Shown: positions 1-6,651, numbered from the stretch's first letter. The stretch: 7,658 bases of DNA from Ruminococcaceae bacterium UBA6434 (GCA_002437245.1 DJOQ01000031.1:4847-12504), one strand, 5' to 3'. Translations and numbers: made by a program. Notes: generated by a model not told the origin, from the letters alone.

Positions 1-20
1 ACCAACTGAGCCACAGTAGC
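1..20 (-). tRNA. tRNA, 5' end only (isotype not determinable)
   Basis: Read on the minus strand, the first 20 bases are GCTACTGTGGCTCAGTTGGT. This has the layout of a tRNA 5' end: a 7-base acceptor strand, U8, the D-stem GCTC and a D-loop start with AG..GGT. The rest of the gene, including the anticodon, lies beyond the left edge. It matches the complete tRNA-Thr at the other end of the window at 16 of 20 positions, so threonine is possible but unproven. Its promoter is probably the one at 148-176, about 120 bases upstream. Confidence 0.8.
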
Positions 21-46
21 ATTTATGAAATTAAATTGCTTTGAAC

Positions 47-67
47 AAAAATCGACAGTCTCTGTCG
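47..67 (-). terminator. Short hairpin plus T tract, terminator- or attenuator-like
   Basis: On the minus strand CGACAG and CTGTCG form a perfect 6-bp stem around a 3-base AGA loop (53-67), followed by ATTTTTG (52-46). That is the shape of a short intrinsic terminator. It lies between the promoter at 148-176 and the tRNA start at position 20, so it would either end a small transcript or attenuate tRNA transcription. The stem is short, so activity is uncertain. Confidence 0.35.
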
Positions 68-141
68 GCTGTGAATTGTCGTTCCGGCAGCTGAACTGCG
101 GCAGCGAATATTCAAAACAAAAACAGCCTTACTTTAGTTGC
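47..141 (-). ncRNA. Candidate small RNA or long tRNA leader
   Basis: The stretch runs from the predicted start of the promoter at 148-176 to the T tract of the hairpin at 47-67, about 95 bases, with no coding sign. On the minus strand GGCTGT near its start can pair with ACAGCC near its end, enclosing a smaller imperfect hairpin (CCGCAG against CTGCCGG with one bulged C). It does not match a known RNA family that I recognise. The simpler reading is an unusually long tRNA leader that is removed by processing. The other is a free small RNA ended by the hairpin. Confidence 0.3.
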
Positions 142-147
142 TCACAT

Positions 148-176
148 ATTATAAATGAACCGCGCTGTTTTTGCAA
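148..176 (-). promoter_or_regulatory. Strong sigma-A type promoter reading toward the left tRNA
   Basis: On the minus strand there is TTGCAA (176-171), a spacer of exactly 17 bases and a perfect TATAAT (153-148). The expected transcription start is near 141. The next recognised gene in this direction is the partial tRNA starting at position 20, so the leader would be about 120 bases. No closer promoter of similar quality was seen. Confidence 0.6.
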
Positions 177-378
177 GAGAAAAAATCAAAAAAGTTCTGT
201 TTTTAGTATTCGCAAATACAAAGATTGTGAAACTGCCTTTAATGTGTTAATATATGATAAGTGCGCGAATGCCGAATATGATATGCCTAAAACGGGTCGG
301 CACGGCGATTTTTCGCATTTTCGCCATTGCTGCGCATAACTTTTGTATTGCCGCAATCGGTCGAATAAATCGAGCGGC

Positions 379-407
379 TGTACATTCAAAGCAAAAATTT
401 TCATAAT
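379..407 (+). promoter_or_regulatory. Possible promoter of the SDR gene
   Basis: TGTACA (379-384), a 17-base spacer and CATAAT (402-407) match the sigma-A consensus at 4 of 6 and 5 of 6 positions. Transcription would start near 414, leaving a leader of about 20 bases that still includes the Shine-Dalgarno site AAGGGAG (421-427). A weaker alternative is TTGTGA (225-230) with TAATAT (248-253), also spaced by 17 bases. Confidence 0.3.
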
Positions 408-434
408 CAATTCAACTTCTAAGGGAGCGATAAA

Positions 435-1166
435 ATGAGCTTAGCCGTAATTACGGGTGCCTCCGGAGGGATAGGCGCCGAAATTGCCAAACGTCTGTCC
501 GATGACGGATTTTCGGTGGCACTTATATACAATAAAAACGCGGAAAAGGCTGCCGCTTTAGCGGACAAAATAAGACTTTCGGGCGGCAGCGCCGAAACGT
601 ACCGATGCGACATAAGAAACAGCGACGAAGTTAATGCGGTAACGAAAAAGATTGAATGTGAATTCGGCGAAATAAGCGTGCTCGTAAATAACGCCGGTAT
701 ATCGGTTCAAAAGCTCTTTACCGATATAACCGACGATGATTGGCTTGATATGATAAACACAAATCTAAGCGGTGCCTTTTATTTTTGCCGTGCGGTGCTC
801 CCCTATTTTATTCACAGAAAAGCGGGCAGGATAATAAACATCTCTTCTATGTGGGGCGAGACGGGAGGCTCGTGCGAAGTGCATTATTCCGCGGCAAAGG
901 CAGGTATTATAGGGCTCAGCAAGGCGCTCGCAAAAGAAGTTGCTCCGTCGGGAATTACGGTAAATGTTGTATCACCCGGAGTTATTAACACCGAAATGGT
1001 AACAAAGCTCGGCAAAGATACCGTGGATATGCTGCGTGAAGAAATACCCGTAATGCGGCTCGGCACTCCCGAAGACGTGGCAAATGCGGTTTCATTTTTG
1101 GCCGATGACAAATCGTCATATATCACTGGGCAGGTAATCTCCGTAAACGGCGGCATAGTTATTTAA
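435..1166 (+). CDS. ymfI: SDR-family reductase, probable elongation factor P 5-aminopentanone reductase (YmfI type)
   Basis: This 243-residue NAD(P)-dependent short-chain dehydrogenase/reductase has a complete classical layout: cofactor motif TGASGGIG at 7-14, NNAG at 85-88, Asn110, catalytic Ser138, Tyr151 and Lys155, and a PG motif at 181-182. FabG and its relatives have the same size. The stretch around the active site (SMWGETGGSCEVHYS, 138-152) closely resembles what I recall of Bacillus subtilis YmfI (SIWGETGASCEVLYS). YmfI reduces the 5-aminopentanone group on the EF-P lysine to 5-aminopentanol, which helps EF-P relieve ribosome stalling at proline runs. The C-terminal VNGG motif also fits. 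The ATG has a good AAGGGAG site 7 bases upstream. The gene stands alone and no efp is nearby. FabG or a general SDR is the alternative; the SDR fold is certain and the substrate is inferred. Confidence 0.75.
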   Translation: MSLAVITGASGGIGAEIAKRLSDDGFSVALIYNKNAEKAAALADKIRLSGGSAETYRCDIRNSDEVNAVTKKIECEFGEISVLVNNAGISVQKLFTDITDDDWLDMINTNLSGAFYFCRAVLPYFIHRKAGRIINISSMWGETGGSCEVHYSAAKAGIIGLSKALAKEVAPSGITVNVVSPGVINTEMVTKLGKDTVDMLREEIPVMRLGTPEDVANAVSFLADDKSSYITGQVISVNGGIVI

Positions 1167-1187
1167 CGGTTACAAAATTCTGTAAGC

Positions 1188-1224
1188 AAAAAACGGGATG
1201 TAAAACATAAGTTTTACATCCCGT
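1188..1224. terminator. Bidirectional terminator between the SDR and LtaS-like genes
   Basis: ACGGGATGTAAAAC (1193-1206) and its exact complement (1211-1224) form a perfect 14-bp stem with an ATAA loop. Read on the minus strand it is followed by a run of six T (1193-1188), an ideal intrinsic terminator only 6 bases after the LtaS-like stop codon. Read on the plus strand the tail is only GATTTATTATT, so it should be weaker for the SDR gene, whose stop is 26 bases upstream. Confidence 0.88.
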
Positions 1225-1230
1225 GATTTA

Positions 1231-3087
1231 TTATTTGTCTTTTTTGTCGCCGCCGCCTATTCTTGACCAATCGACAAGAATATGCTCGTTATAGAAATTA
1301 CTGCGTTTTTCAAGCTCTTCGTTTACGAAATCCGTTCCGTCGCGCTCAAAGAGAGTCGGTGTATCCGAGAAGAGGTCGGTTCCTATGCCGAGCTTATTAC
1401 CCTCTATCTCAACGCCGATACTTGCGAGCATTGTCGGGAACATATCAAATACAGCCCACTCGCGGTTATGGAAGCGAGTATCGGGAGCCGAAGTGCAGTT
1501 CGGTGCGGGATTAAGTATAAGGTTAAAGCATGTACGCCTGTAATTCGGGTCAAAATCCTTAAAGAAATTCTGGTCCATACTAAGGTGGTCGCCGTTAATT
1601 ACGATAGTAGTGTTCTCATAGAACGGCTGAGACTGTATCCAACGTACAAACTTTGTCGCCTGTGCCTGGCTGTAGAATATTACGTTTGCATACTGCTTGT
1701 CAAACGGGGTCTCGGCATTGGGTGAAAGGTAGCCGTCCGGGAAGTGCGTATCCGCTGTTTCCATAACGAAGTAGAACGGTTTATCCTCGCTTGCCAAACG
1801 TGTAAGCTCCATCTTTGCGTATTCATAGAGCTTATCATCCTCATAACCCCACCAAACGCTGTAATCCTGAGGGATGAAGTTATCTTCCTTCGCACGCTTG
1901 TAGTCCATTATTTTGTAGTCGCCGTGCTCCTCAAAGAAGAAATCAAGTCCGCCGAATGCGGCATCCGCACCGAACATAACGGTCTGATTATATCCCTGCT
2001 CTTTTAATATATCGCCTATTGTGGTAGCACCCGGCAGGAAGTTGTCGGCAGAGCCGTACGCATTGGCGCCGACCGGCACTTTCATGGGCAAGCCGCTGCT
2101 CATATTTACCATTGAAGCCACAGACCAGTTACCGCCCGTCGAAGTCGGGTTACCGCCGAAGCCCTCGGGAAGATCCGAGAAATTGTAGCCCTCTTTTGAA
2201 AGCTTTTCAAGGTCGGGAAGAAGGTTTGTATCCATATATCCGCCGAGCTCCTTTGAGAAATACGAGTTCTCCATGGATTCGAGATAAATATGGATAAGGT
2301 TACGCTTTTTCTCGGGGAAGGTCATTTTAACCTTTGTGGGATCGGCAAAATTTTCTTCTATGTACGGTGAATCATCCGCATAAGCAGCATAGAGTTTTTG
2401 AAGCGAAAGCTTTTTAACGCCGAACGCCACGCCGCCGAAAAGCATAAGAAGCGCCAAGAAAAGAGCCGTGAGACGTCTTGCAAGTCCCGAAAATACGGTA
2501 CGCTGTTTTTCATGGAGCTTATATAAGATTTTTCTCGTTGAAAAAGCGAATACGCAAAACAGAATTGTTGCCGCGGATGTCAGCAAAACAGGACCTTGGA
2601 AAAGCGTATCCATAACTTCGGAGCTTGCGCCGCCGTTATCGGAATTCAGATTTATTATCATCTGATCGGGCGTAAGTCCTGCAAATGTATCTGCCGCCCA
2701 GATAGAAGCCGTGAATGCCGCCATACCGAGAGCAAACGAAAGCATTGATATAATGCGAAGTATCCATGCGCCGACCTTGTGTTTCGGCTTTGTATGCGAA
2801 AAGGATATTACACCCTCGACAACTCCGCGGCCGAACAAAAATACAAGCCCGACAGCCAAAACAAACACAAAATACTTGAGCGGATACCATTTACCGTGCA
2901 GTGATGTTAAAAGCACATTCGGTATTTTAAGTATAACCGACATAATTCCGAGCGACGCTAAGTTACTCACTATTGTGTCGCGTAACACCGCAATAATACA
3001 TGCAGGTACACTTTTTTTGCGCGTCAGCAGAAAAATATCCGCAACGCTCAAAAGAATTCCCGCAAGAACTCCCAGAAACCAAAACAT
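1231..3087 (-). CDS. LTA synthase-family membrane sulfatase-fold protein (phosphoglycerol transferase-like)
   Basis: The protein has 618 residues. The N-terminal third has about six hydrophobic segments (roughly 2-21, 38-57, 71-91, 108-131, 164-186, 205-224) with basic loops placed so that the C-terminal domain lies outside the cell. That domain (about 262-575) has the alkaline phosphatase/sulfatase fold typical of LtaS and MdoB. It shows NLIHIYLES with metal-ligand candidate Glu270, a nucleophile region GGNWSVASM (Ser322), THFP with His448, and GDH (Asp500, His501). Family members move glycerol-phosphate units from phosphatidylglycerol onto teichoic acid or other glycans; the acceptor here cannot be told. 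An in-frame extension reaches 3204, but it would run through the promoter and the upstream terminator, while the ATG at 3087 has AGAGGG 6 bases upstream. A Ser sits where I expect the catalytic Thr. The gene has its own promoter and a terminator directly after its stop. Confidence 0.85.
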   Translation of the reverse strand: MFWFLGVLAGILLSVADIFLLTRKKSVPACIIAVLRDTIVSNLASLGIMSVILKIPNVLLTSLHGKWYPLKYFVFVLAVGLVFLFGRGVVEGVISFSHTKPKHKVGAWILRIISMLSFALGMAAFTASIWAADTFAGLTPDQMIINLNSDNGGASSEVMDTLFQGPVLLTSAATILFCVFAFSTRKILYKLHEKQRTVFSGLARRLTALFLALLMLFGGVAFGVKKLSLQKLYAAYADDSPYIEENFADPTKVKMTFPEKKRNLIHIYLESMENSYFSKELGGYMDTNLLPDLEKLSKEGYNFSDLPEGFGGNPTSTGGNWSVASMVNMSSGLPMKVPVGANAYGSADNFLPGATTIGDILKEQGYNQTVMFGADAAFGGLDFFFEEHGDYKIMDYKRAKEDNFIPQDYSVWWGYEDDKLYEYAKMELTRLASEDKPFYFVMETADTHFPDGYLSPNAETPFDKQYANVIFYSQAQATKFVRWIQSQPFYENTTIVINGDHLSMDQNFFKDFDPNYRRTCFNLILNPAPNCTSAPDTRFHNREWAVFDMFPTMLASIGVEIEGNKLGIGTDLFSDTPTLFERDGTDFVNEELEKRSNFYNEHILVDWSRIGGGDKKDK

Positions 3088-3093
3088 ATATAT

Positions 3094-3100
3094 CCCTCTT
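3094..3100 (-). promoter_or_regulatory. Ribosome binding site that fixes the LtaS-like start
   Basis: On the minus strand AAGAGGG (3100-3094) is followed by 6 bases and the ATG at 3087. This sets the start immediately before the first membrane segment (MFWFLGVLAG) and argues against the upstream in-frame ATG at 3204, which lies inside the preceding terminator hairpin. Confidence 0.8.
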
Positions 3101-3119
3101 TCATTACATAGTAACGGTA

Positions 3120-3148
3120 ATTTTACCATATACGAAATCCGTTTGCAA
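3120..3148 (-). promoter_or_regulatory. Promoter of the LtaS-like gene
   Basis: On the minus strand there is TTGCAA (3148-3143), a 17-base spacer and TAAAAT (3125-3120). A TGG directly before the -10 box gives an extended TGn element. The start would be near 3113, about 25 bases before the ATG. The promoter sits just after the methionine synthase terminator, so the LtaS-like gene is probably an independent transcription unit. Confidence 0.65.
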
Positions 3149-3171
3149 GGATATTTTTTCGCAATATGCAC

Positions 3172-3212
3172 AAAAAGGCTCTGTGCAAACATAAAATCAC
3201 ACAAAGCCTTTT
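3172..3212 (-). terminator. Terminator of the methionine synthase operon
   Basis: On the minus strand AAAAGGCT-T-TGTG (3212-3200) pairs with CACA-G-AGCCTTTT (3185-3173). This gives a 12-bp stem with one internal mismatch and a 14-base loop, and the 3' side continues into a run of five T (3176-3172). It begins 28 bases after the methionine synthase stop codon. Confidence 0.7.
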
Positions 3213-3239
3213 AACATATCCGATTTTCACCGCGTCATT

Positions 3240-5609
3240 TTACTCTTCCGAAAACAGCTTTTCGGCGTAACGCACAGCTCCCATAGCGTCCTTTGCGTAA
3301 GAATCGGCGCCTATTCTGTCGGCATAATCCTGAGTCATAACAGCGCCGCCGACCATTACCTTACATTCGGGATAGCGTTTCCTTAAAAGACGAATTGTCT
3401 CTTCCATATTCACAACTGTTGTAGTCATGAGAGCGCTCAGGCCAACCAGCTTAACCTTCTCTTTTATTGCGGTATCTACTATAATTTCGGGGTCTACGTC
3501 TTTGCCGAGGTCGATTACGTCGAAGCCGTAATTTTCAAGCAATACCTTCACTATATTTTTGCCGATATCGTGAATATCGCCCTTAACCGTAGCTATAATG
3601 ACCTTATTCTTTTTCTCGTTGCCGCTTGCTTCGGCAGGTATGCACGCCTTGATTTCGTCAAATGCCGCCTTTGCCGCATCGGCGCTCATAAGAAGCTGCG
3701 GCAGAAAGACCGTTCCGTCCTCAAAGCCCTTACCCACAATATCAAGCGCAGGGATAAGATAAGAATTTATAATATCAAGCGGCTGCTCTGTTTTTAAAAG
3801 CTCCCTTGCATTTTCACCAGCCGCTCCCGAGAGCCCGTTTATAACCGCGGTTTTAAGGTCGGTTTTCTCATTTTTTATCGTCGGCGCCGAATCCGATGTC
3901 TTGCTGATATACGTTTCAAAATTTTCGTCGTATCCGTTAAGCGCACAATAGGAATAAAAAGCGTTCATCATACTGTCGGATTTCGGATTTATAATACCTG
4001 CCGAAAGTCCGTTACCCATGGCGAGCGTGAAAAATGCCGCATTGATATTATCGCGTTTCGGAAGGCCAAAGGAAATATTGGAAACGCCCAAAACCGTATT
4101 CACTCCGAGAGTGTTGCGAACATATGACAGAGCCTGCAATGTTCTCTTTGCGTTTTCCGCTCCGGTGCTTACCGTCATGGCAAGCGTATCCACTATAAGG
4201 TTCTTTTTATCTATACCGTATTCTTTTGCGGTATTTATTATTTTCTCGGCAATTTTAATTCTGCCCTCGGCGCTGTCGGGAATACCGCTTTCGTCAAGTG
4301 TAAGGCAAACCACGACTCCGCCGTATTTTTTAGCGAGCGGAAAGATTTTTTCCATACTCTCTTTTTTGCCGTTTACCGAATTTATAAGCGGCTTGCCGTT
4401 GTATATGCGAAGAGCCTGCTCCATTGCCGCGGGGTCGGAAGTATCTATCTGAAGCGGAAGATTGGTAATGCCCTGTATACCCCTAACGGTATCGCACATT
4501 ACTTTAGGCTCGTCAATTTCGGGCAAACCGACGTTAACATCGAGTACGTCGGCTCCGCATTCGACCTGCGACAGAGCCTCGGAAAAAATATAGCCGCTGT
4601 CGCCCGAAACGAGCGCCGCTTTGAGTTTTTTCTTGCCGGTCGGGTTTATTCTTTCGCCTATTATTATAGGTCTTTCGCCTATTACAGCCGTTTTTGAGTA
4701 TGATGTAACCGCTGTAATGTTTTTAGGCTTTACAGGTGAAACGGGAATATCTTTGCACAGCTTTACAGCCTCTTTCAGGTGCTCCGGCGTAGTTCCGCAG
4801 CAGCCTCCGAGCAGGGAAACGCCCATTTCGGCAAGTTCCTTTAAATCATCGGCAAATTCCTCGGGAGTAACGTTGAAAAACGTAACCCCGTTGACGCATT
4901 CCGGAAGCCCGGCATTTGGGTTTACAACAAGAGGCGTACTTGAATAGTTTAAAAGCTCGGGCAAAAGGGAGAGCATCTGACGCGGTCCGAGGCCGCAGTT
5001 AAATCCTATTGCGTCAACGCCGAGACCCTCAAGCATAAATACCGCCGTTTTGATGTCGGCGCCCGTAAGCAGCTTGCCGCTCTCGTCAAATATCATGGTT
5101 ACAACTATCGGTAAGTCACAGTTCTCTTTGGCGGCGAGCACGGCGGCTTTGATTTCGTAAGTGTCGCCCATGGTCTCTATAAGCACAAGGTCGGCGCCTG
5201 CTTTTTCGCCTGCGATAACCTGCTGCTTGTAAAGCTCGTATGCCGTCTCAAACGGTAATTCGCCGTACGGCTTTAAGAGCTTGCCCGTGGGACCGAGATC
5301 AAGCGCCACAAAGGTTTTATCAAATCCCGACACCGCTTTTTTAGCTATATCTATCGCGGAAGTGACGATCTCCTCCACGGTGTAGTCGGTGCCCTTGAAT
5401 TTCAGTGCATTCGCACCGAACGTGTTTGATTTTATTATATTGCATCCTGCGTCCGCATACGCCTTATGAATAGCGTAAACCGTATCGCGATGAGTAATAT
5501 TCCACGTCTCGGGAATTTCGCCAGCAGCAAGTCCGTTTTTTTGGAGCATTGTGCCCATGGCTCCGTCAAAAAACAATCTTTCTTTACCTAAAAGGTCGAT
5601 AAATTTCAT
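3240..5609 (-). CDS. metH: B12-dependent methionine synthase core, without activation domain
   Basis: This 789-residue cytoplasmic enzyme transfers methyl from methyltetrahydrofolate through cobalamin to homocysteine. Domains in order: homocysteine-binding barrel (about 1-290) with zinc ligands Cys205 (GFNCG) and Cys270-Cys271 (GGCCGTTP); pterin-binding barrel (about 310-565) with GERINPTG at 318-325, DVLDVNVG and IDTSDP; B12 cap (about 585-660); Rossmann-like B12 domain (about 667-789) with GDIHDIGKN, where His680 is the cobalt ligand. E. coli MetH is about 1,230 residues; this one stops after the B12 domain and lacks the C-terminal SAM-binding reactivation domain. That function is supplied by the gene just upstream, whose stop is 3 bases before this ATG. 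The ribosome site AGAGG (5621-5617) overlaps the end of that gene, which suggests translational coupling. All key residues seen are intact. Confidence 0.95.
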   Translation of the reverse strand: MKFIDLLGKERLFFDGAMGTMLQKNGLAAGEIPETWNITHRDTVYAIHKAYADAGCNIIKSNTFGANALKFKGTDYTVEEIVTSAIDIAKKAVSGFDKTFVALDLGPTGKLLKPYGELPFETAYELYKQQVIAGEKAGADLVLIETMGDTYEIKAAVLAAKENCDLPIVVTMIFDESGKLLTGADIKTAVFMLEGLGVDAIGFNCGLGPRQMLSLLPELLNYSSTPLVVNPNAGLPECVNGVTFFNVTPEEFADDLKELAEMGVSLLGGCCGTTPEHLKEAVKLCKDIPVSPVKPKNITAVTSYSKTAVIGERPIIIGERINPTGKKKLKAALVSGDSGYIFSEALSQVECGADVLDVNVGLPEIDEPKVMCDTVRGIQGITNLPLQIDTSDPAAMEQALRIYNGKPLINSVNGKKESMEKIFPLAKKYGGVVVCLTLDESGIPDSAEGRIKIAEKIINTAKEYGIDKKNLIVDTLAMTVSTGAENAKRTLQALSYVRNTLGVNTVLGVSNISFGLPKRDNINAAFFTLAMGNGLSAGIINPKSDSMMNAFYSYCALNGYDENFETYISKTSDSAPTIKNEKTDLKTAVINGLSGAAGENARELLKTEQPLDIINSYLIPALDIVGKGFEDGTVFLPQLLMSADAAKAAFDEIKACIPAEASGNEKKNKVIIATVKGDIHDIGKNIVKVLLENYGFDVIDLGKDVDPEIIVDTAIKEKVKLVGLSALMTTTVVNMEETIRLLRKRYPECKVMVGGAVMTQDYADRIGADSYAKDAMGAVRYAEKLFSEE

Positions 5610-5612
5610 AGC

Positions 5613-6254
5613 TTAACCTCTTCTGAACTCGCAATTTTTGTTGCCGCACTCGGCACAGGCGTTAAAATTACACTCTTTATCCTTAGTAAGCCCTATAAAC
5701 GCCGTAACGGACTTTGTGGGTATCATCATACAATTTTCGGACAAAGTAAGTCCTATACGCTTGGTACAGTCAAGAAGTTTAAAAAACTCCTTTTGGCTCT
5801 CAAGCGATAAATCCGCATAACCGGGGCTGAAACGCGGTCTTAAAAAATAACCGCGCTTTTCCTCTTCTTTTGCTATATTTTCACAGACATCGTCGCAAAA
5901 GCTTTCAACAGCCGCCGCCGTTGCCGCCTGCATAACCGCCGCCCGCGCGGTATCTACTCCGGCGTAGCGCCTTACGAGAATATCGCTCTGCATACCGAGT
6001 GTTGCGGCAAAAAGCAATATTCTGTCTGAATTTCGCAGGTGCTTTACAAGCTTTGCCGAGTGAAATTCAATACCGTCAAGCTTTACGGCGCTGTCGGACA
6101 GGTATTCGAGCTTGCACTCTCTGTATAAGCTTCTCGGCTGAATGGACGTGATTATTTCAATTTTAACGTGGTTAATAAGGTCAATGGTTTTTGCGTCCGC
6201 CTCATGTCCTTTATACCCGAGGTAGCGGAGCACTTCTTTTGTGTCTATATCCAT
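5613..6254 (-). CDS. Stand-alone methionine synthase activation-domain protein
   Basis: This 213-residue protein resembles the C-terminal activation domain of MetH, which binds S-adenosylmethionine and a reductant to remethylate cobalamin after it oxidises to the inactive cob(II)alamin state. The family signature RPRFSPGYADL is at 139-149, followed by KRIGLTLSENCMMIPTKSV (165-183). The C-terminus ends in four cysteines, Cys195, 200, 203 and 208 (spacing 4-2-4), which could hold a metal or iron-sulfur centre; this is inference. It is the first gene of a two-gene operon with the metH core, so the two would work as a split methionine synthase. The open frame extends upstream to 6545, but that would run antisense through the S4 gene. 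The ATG at 6254 has AAAAGGA 9-10 bases upstream and a promoter at a sensible distance. Confidence 0.85.
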   Translation of the reverse strand: MDIDTKEVLRYLGYKGHEADAKTIDLINHVKIEIITSIQPRSLYRECKLEYLSDSAVKLDGIEFHSAKLVKHLRNSDRILLFAATLGMQSDILVRRYAGVDTARAAVMQAATAAAVESFCDDVCENIAKEEEKRGYFLRPRFSPGYADLSLESQKEFFKLLDCTKRIGLTLSENCMMIPTKSVTAFIGLTKDKECNFNACAECGNKNCEFRRG

Positions 6255-6263
6255 AAATATATA

Positions 6264-6270
6264 TCCTTTT
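6264..6270 (-). promoter_or_regulatory. Ribosome binding site that fixes the activation-protein start
   Basis: AAAAGGA (6270-6264 on the minus strand) lies 9 bases before the ATG at 6254. It supports a 213-residue product rather than the 310-residue frame beginning at 6545, whose first 97 residues show no resemblance to the family. Confidence 0.65.
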
Positions 6271-6315
6271 GCCCGACGTAAGGCGCCGGAAAACATCACA
6301 TTGCATATCGCTATT

Positions 6316-6344
6316 ATAATAATACAAAAACAGTAGGAATTCAA
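6316..6344 (-). promoter_or_regulatory. Promoter of the split methionine synthase operon
   Basis: On the minus strand there is TTGAAT (6344-6339), a 17-base spacer and TATTAT (6321-6316), with an overlapping perfect TATAAT (6318-6313) at a longer spacing. The start would be near 6306-6309, leaving a leader of about 55 bases. That is too short for a cobalamin or SAM-I riboswitch, and none is visible. Confidence 0.55.
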
Positions 6345-6356
6345 CAATTTAATTTC

Positions 6357-6385
6357 TTGACTTAGAGCGGCTCTTATTTTAAAAT
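6357..6385 (+). promoter_or_regulatory. Promoter of the rqcP-Nudix operon
   Basis: TTGACT (6357-6362), a 17-base spacer and TAAAAT (6380-6385) each match the sigma-A consensus at 5 of 6 positions. Transcription should start near 6392, just before the Shine-Dalgarno site AAAGGGAG (6394-6401). The -35 boxes of this promoter and the divergent methionine synthase promoter are separated by only 12 bases. Confidence 0.65.
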
Positions 6386-6408
6386 TAAAGCGTAAAGGGA
6401 GTGAAAAA

Positions 6409-6648
6409 ATGCGACTTGATAAATATTTAAAGGTTTCGCGTATCATAAAAAGGCGTACCGTGGCAAACGAGGTCTGCGACGCAAAACACGTTACCGTAAA
6501 CGGTAAGGCTGCACGCGCTTCATACGATGTCAAAACAGGTGACATTATCGAAATAACATTCGGGCAAAAGGTAACAAAATATCAGGTTCTGAATGTCACC
6601 GAATATGCGACAAAAGAGAGCGCGTCGTCTATGTATAAGGAGCTTTAA
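6409..6648 (+). CDS. rqcP: S4-domain RNA-binding protein, RqcP (YabO) type
   Basis: This 79-residue protein is almost entirely one S4 RNA-binding domain. It opens with RLDKYLKVSRIIKRRTVANE (2-21), followed by VTVNGKAARASYDVKTGDII (28-47). Size and pattern match RqcP/YabO of Firmicutes (about 86 residues in B. subtilis). RqcP binds the stalled 50S subunit with RqcH and tRNA-Ala and helps add poly-alanine tails to blocked nascent chains, marking them for degradation. The related heat-shock protein HslR (Hsp15) is the alternative, but the length and N-terminus fit RqcP better. AAAGGGAG lies 7 bases before the ATG. The stop codon is 3 bases before the Nudix start, so the two genes are co-transcribed. 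The final codons contain the Nudix ribosome site. Confidence 0.85.
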   Translation: MRLDKYLKVSRIIKRRTVANEVCDAKHVTVNGKAARASYDVKTGDIIEITFGQKVTKYQVLNVTEYATKESASSMYKEL

Positions 6649-6651
6649 TAT

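Larger units (their letters stand above)
21..434. other. Intergenic region without a convincing protein gene
   Basis: This 414-base stretch separates the left tRNA from the SDR gene. Two open frames exist (25-339 plus, 186-410 minus), but neither has a good ribosome binding site or a recognisable domain, and I do not regard them as genes. What it does hold is a strong minus-strand promoter at 148-176, a terminator-like hairpin at 47-67, and a weak plus-strand promoter candidate at 379-407. The divergent arrangement fits transcription outward toward the tRNA on one side and the SDR gene on the other. Confidence 0.6.

Noticed and set aside
25..339. 104-residue plus-strand open frame
   Set aside because: No Shine-Dalgarno site, no recognisable domain, an unusually high cysteine count, and it overlaps the minus-strand promoter and hairpin.
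186..410. 74-residue minus-strand open frame (possible ATG at 404)
   Set aside because: The start lacks a well-placed ribosome site, the composition looks random, and no family is recognised.
3088..3204. N-terminal extension of the LtaS-like gene to the ATG at 3204
   Set aside because: It would begin inside the methionine synthase terminator and run through the gene's own promoter; the ATG at 3087 has a clear ribosome site.
4018..4452. 144-residue plus-strand open frame opposite metH
   Set aside because: It is fully antisense to well-conserved metH sequence, with no ribosome site; a shadow of the real gene.
6255..6310. Cobalamin or SAM riboswitch in the methionine synthase leader
   Set aside because: The leader from the predicted start is about 55 bases, too short for either class, and no conserved core was seen.
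6255..6545. N-terminal extension of the activation protein to 6545
   Set aside because: It overlaps rqcP in antisense, crosses both divergent promoters and adds 97 residues unrelated to the family.
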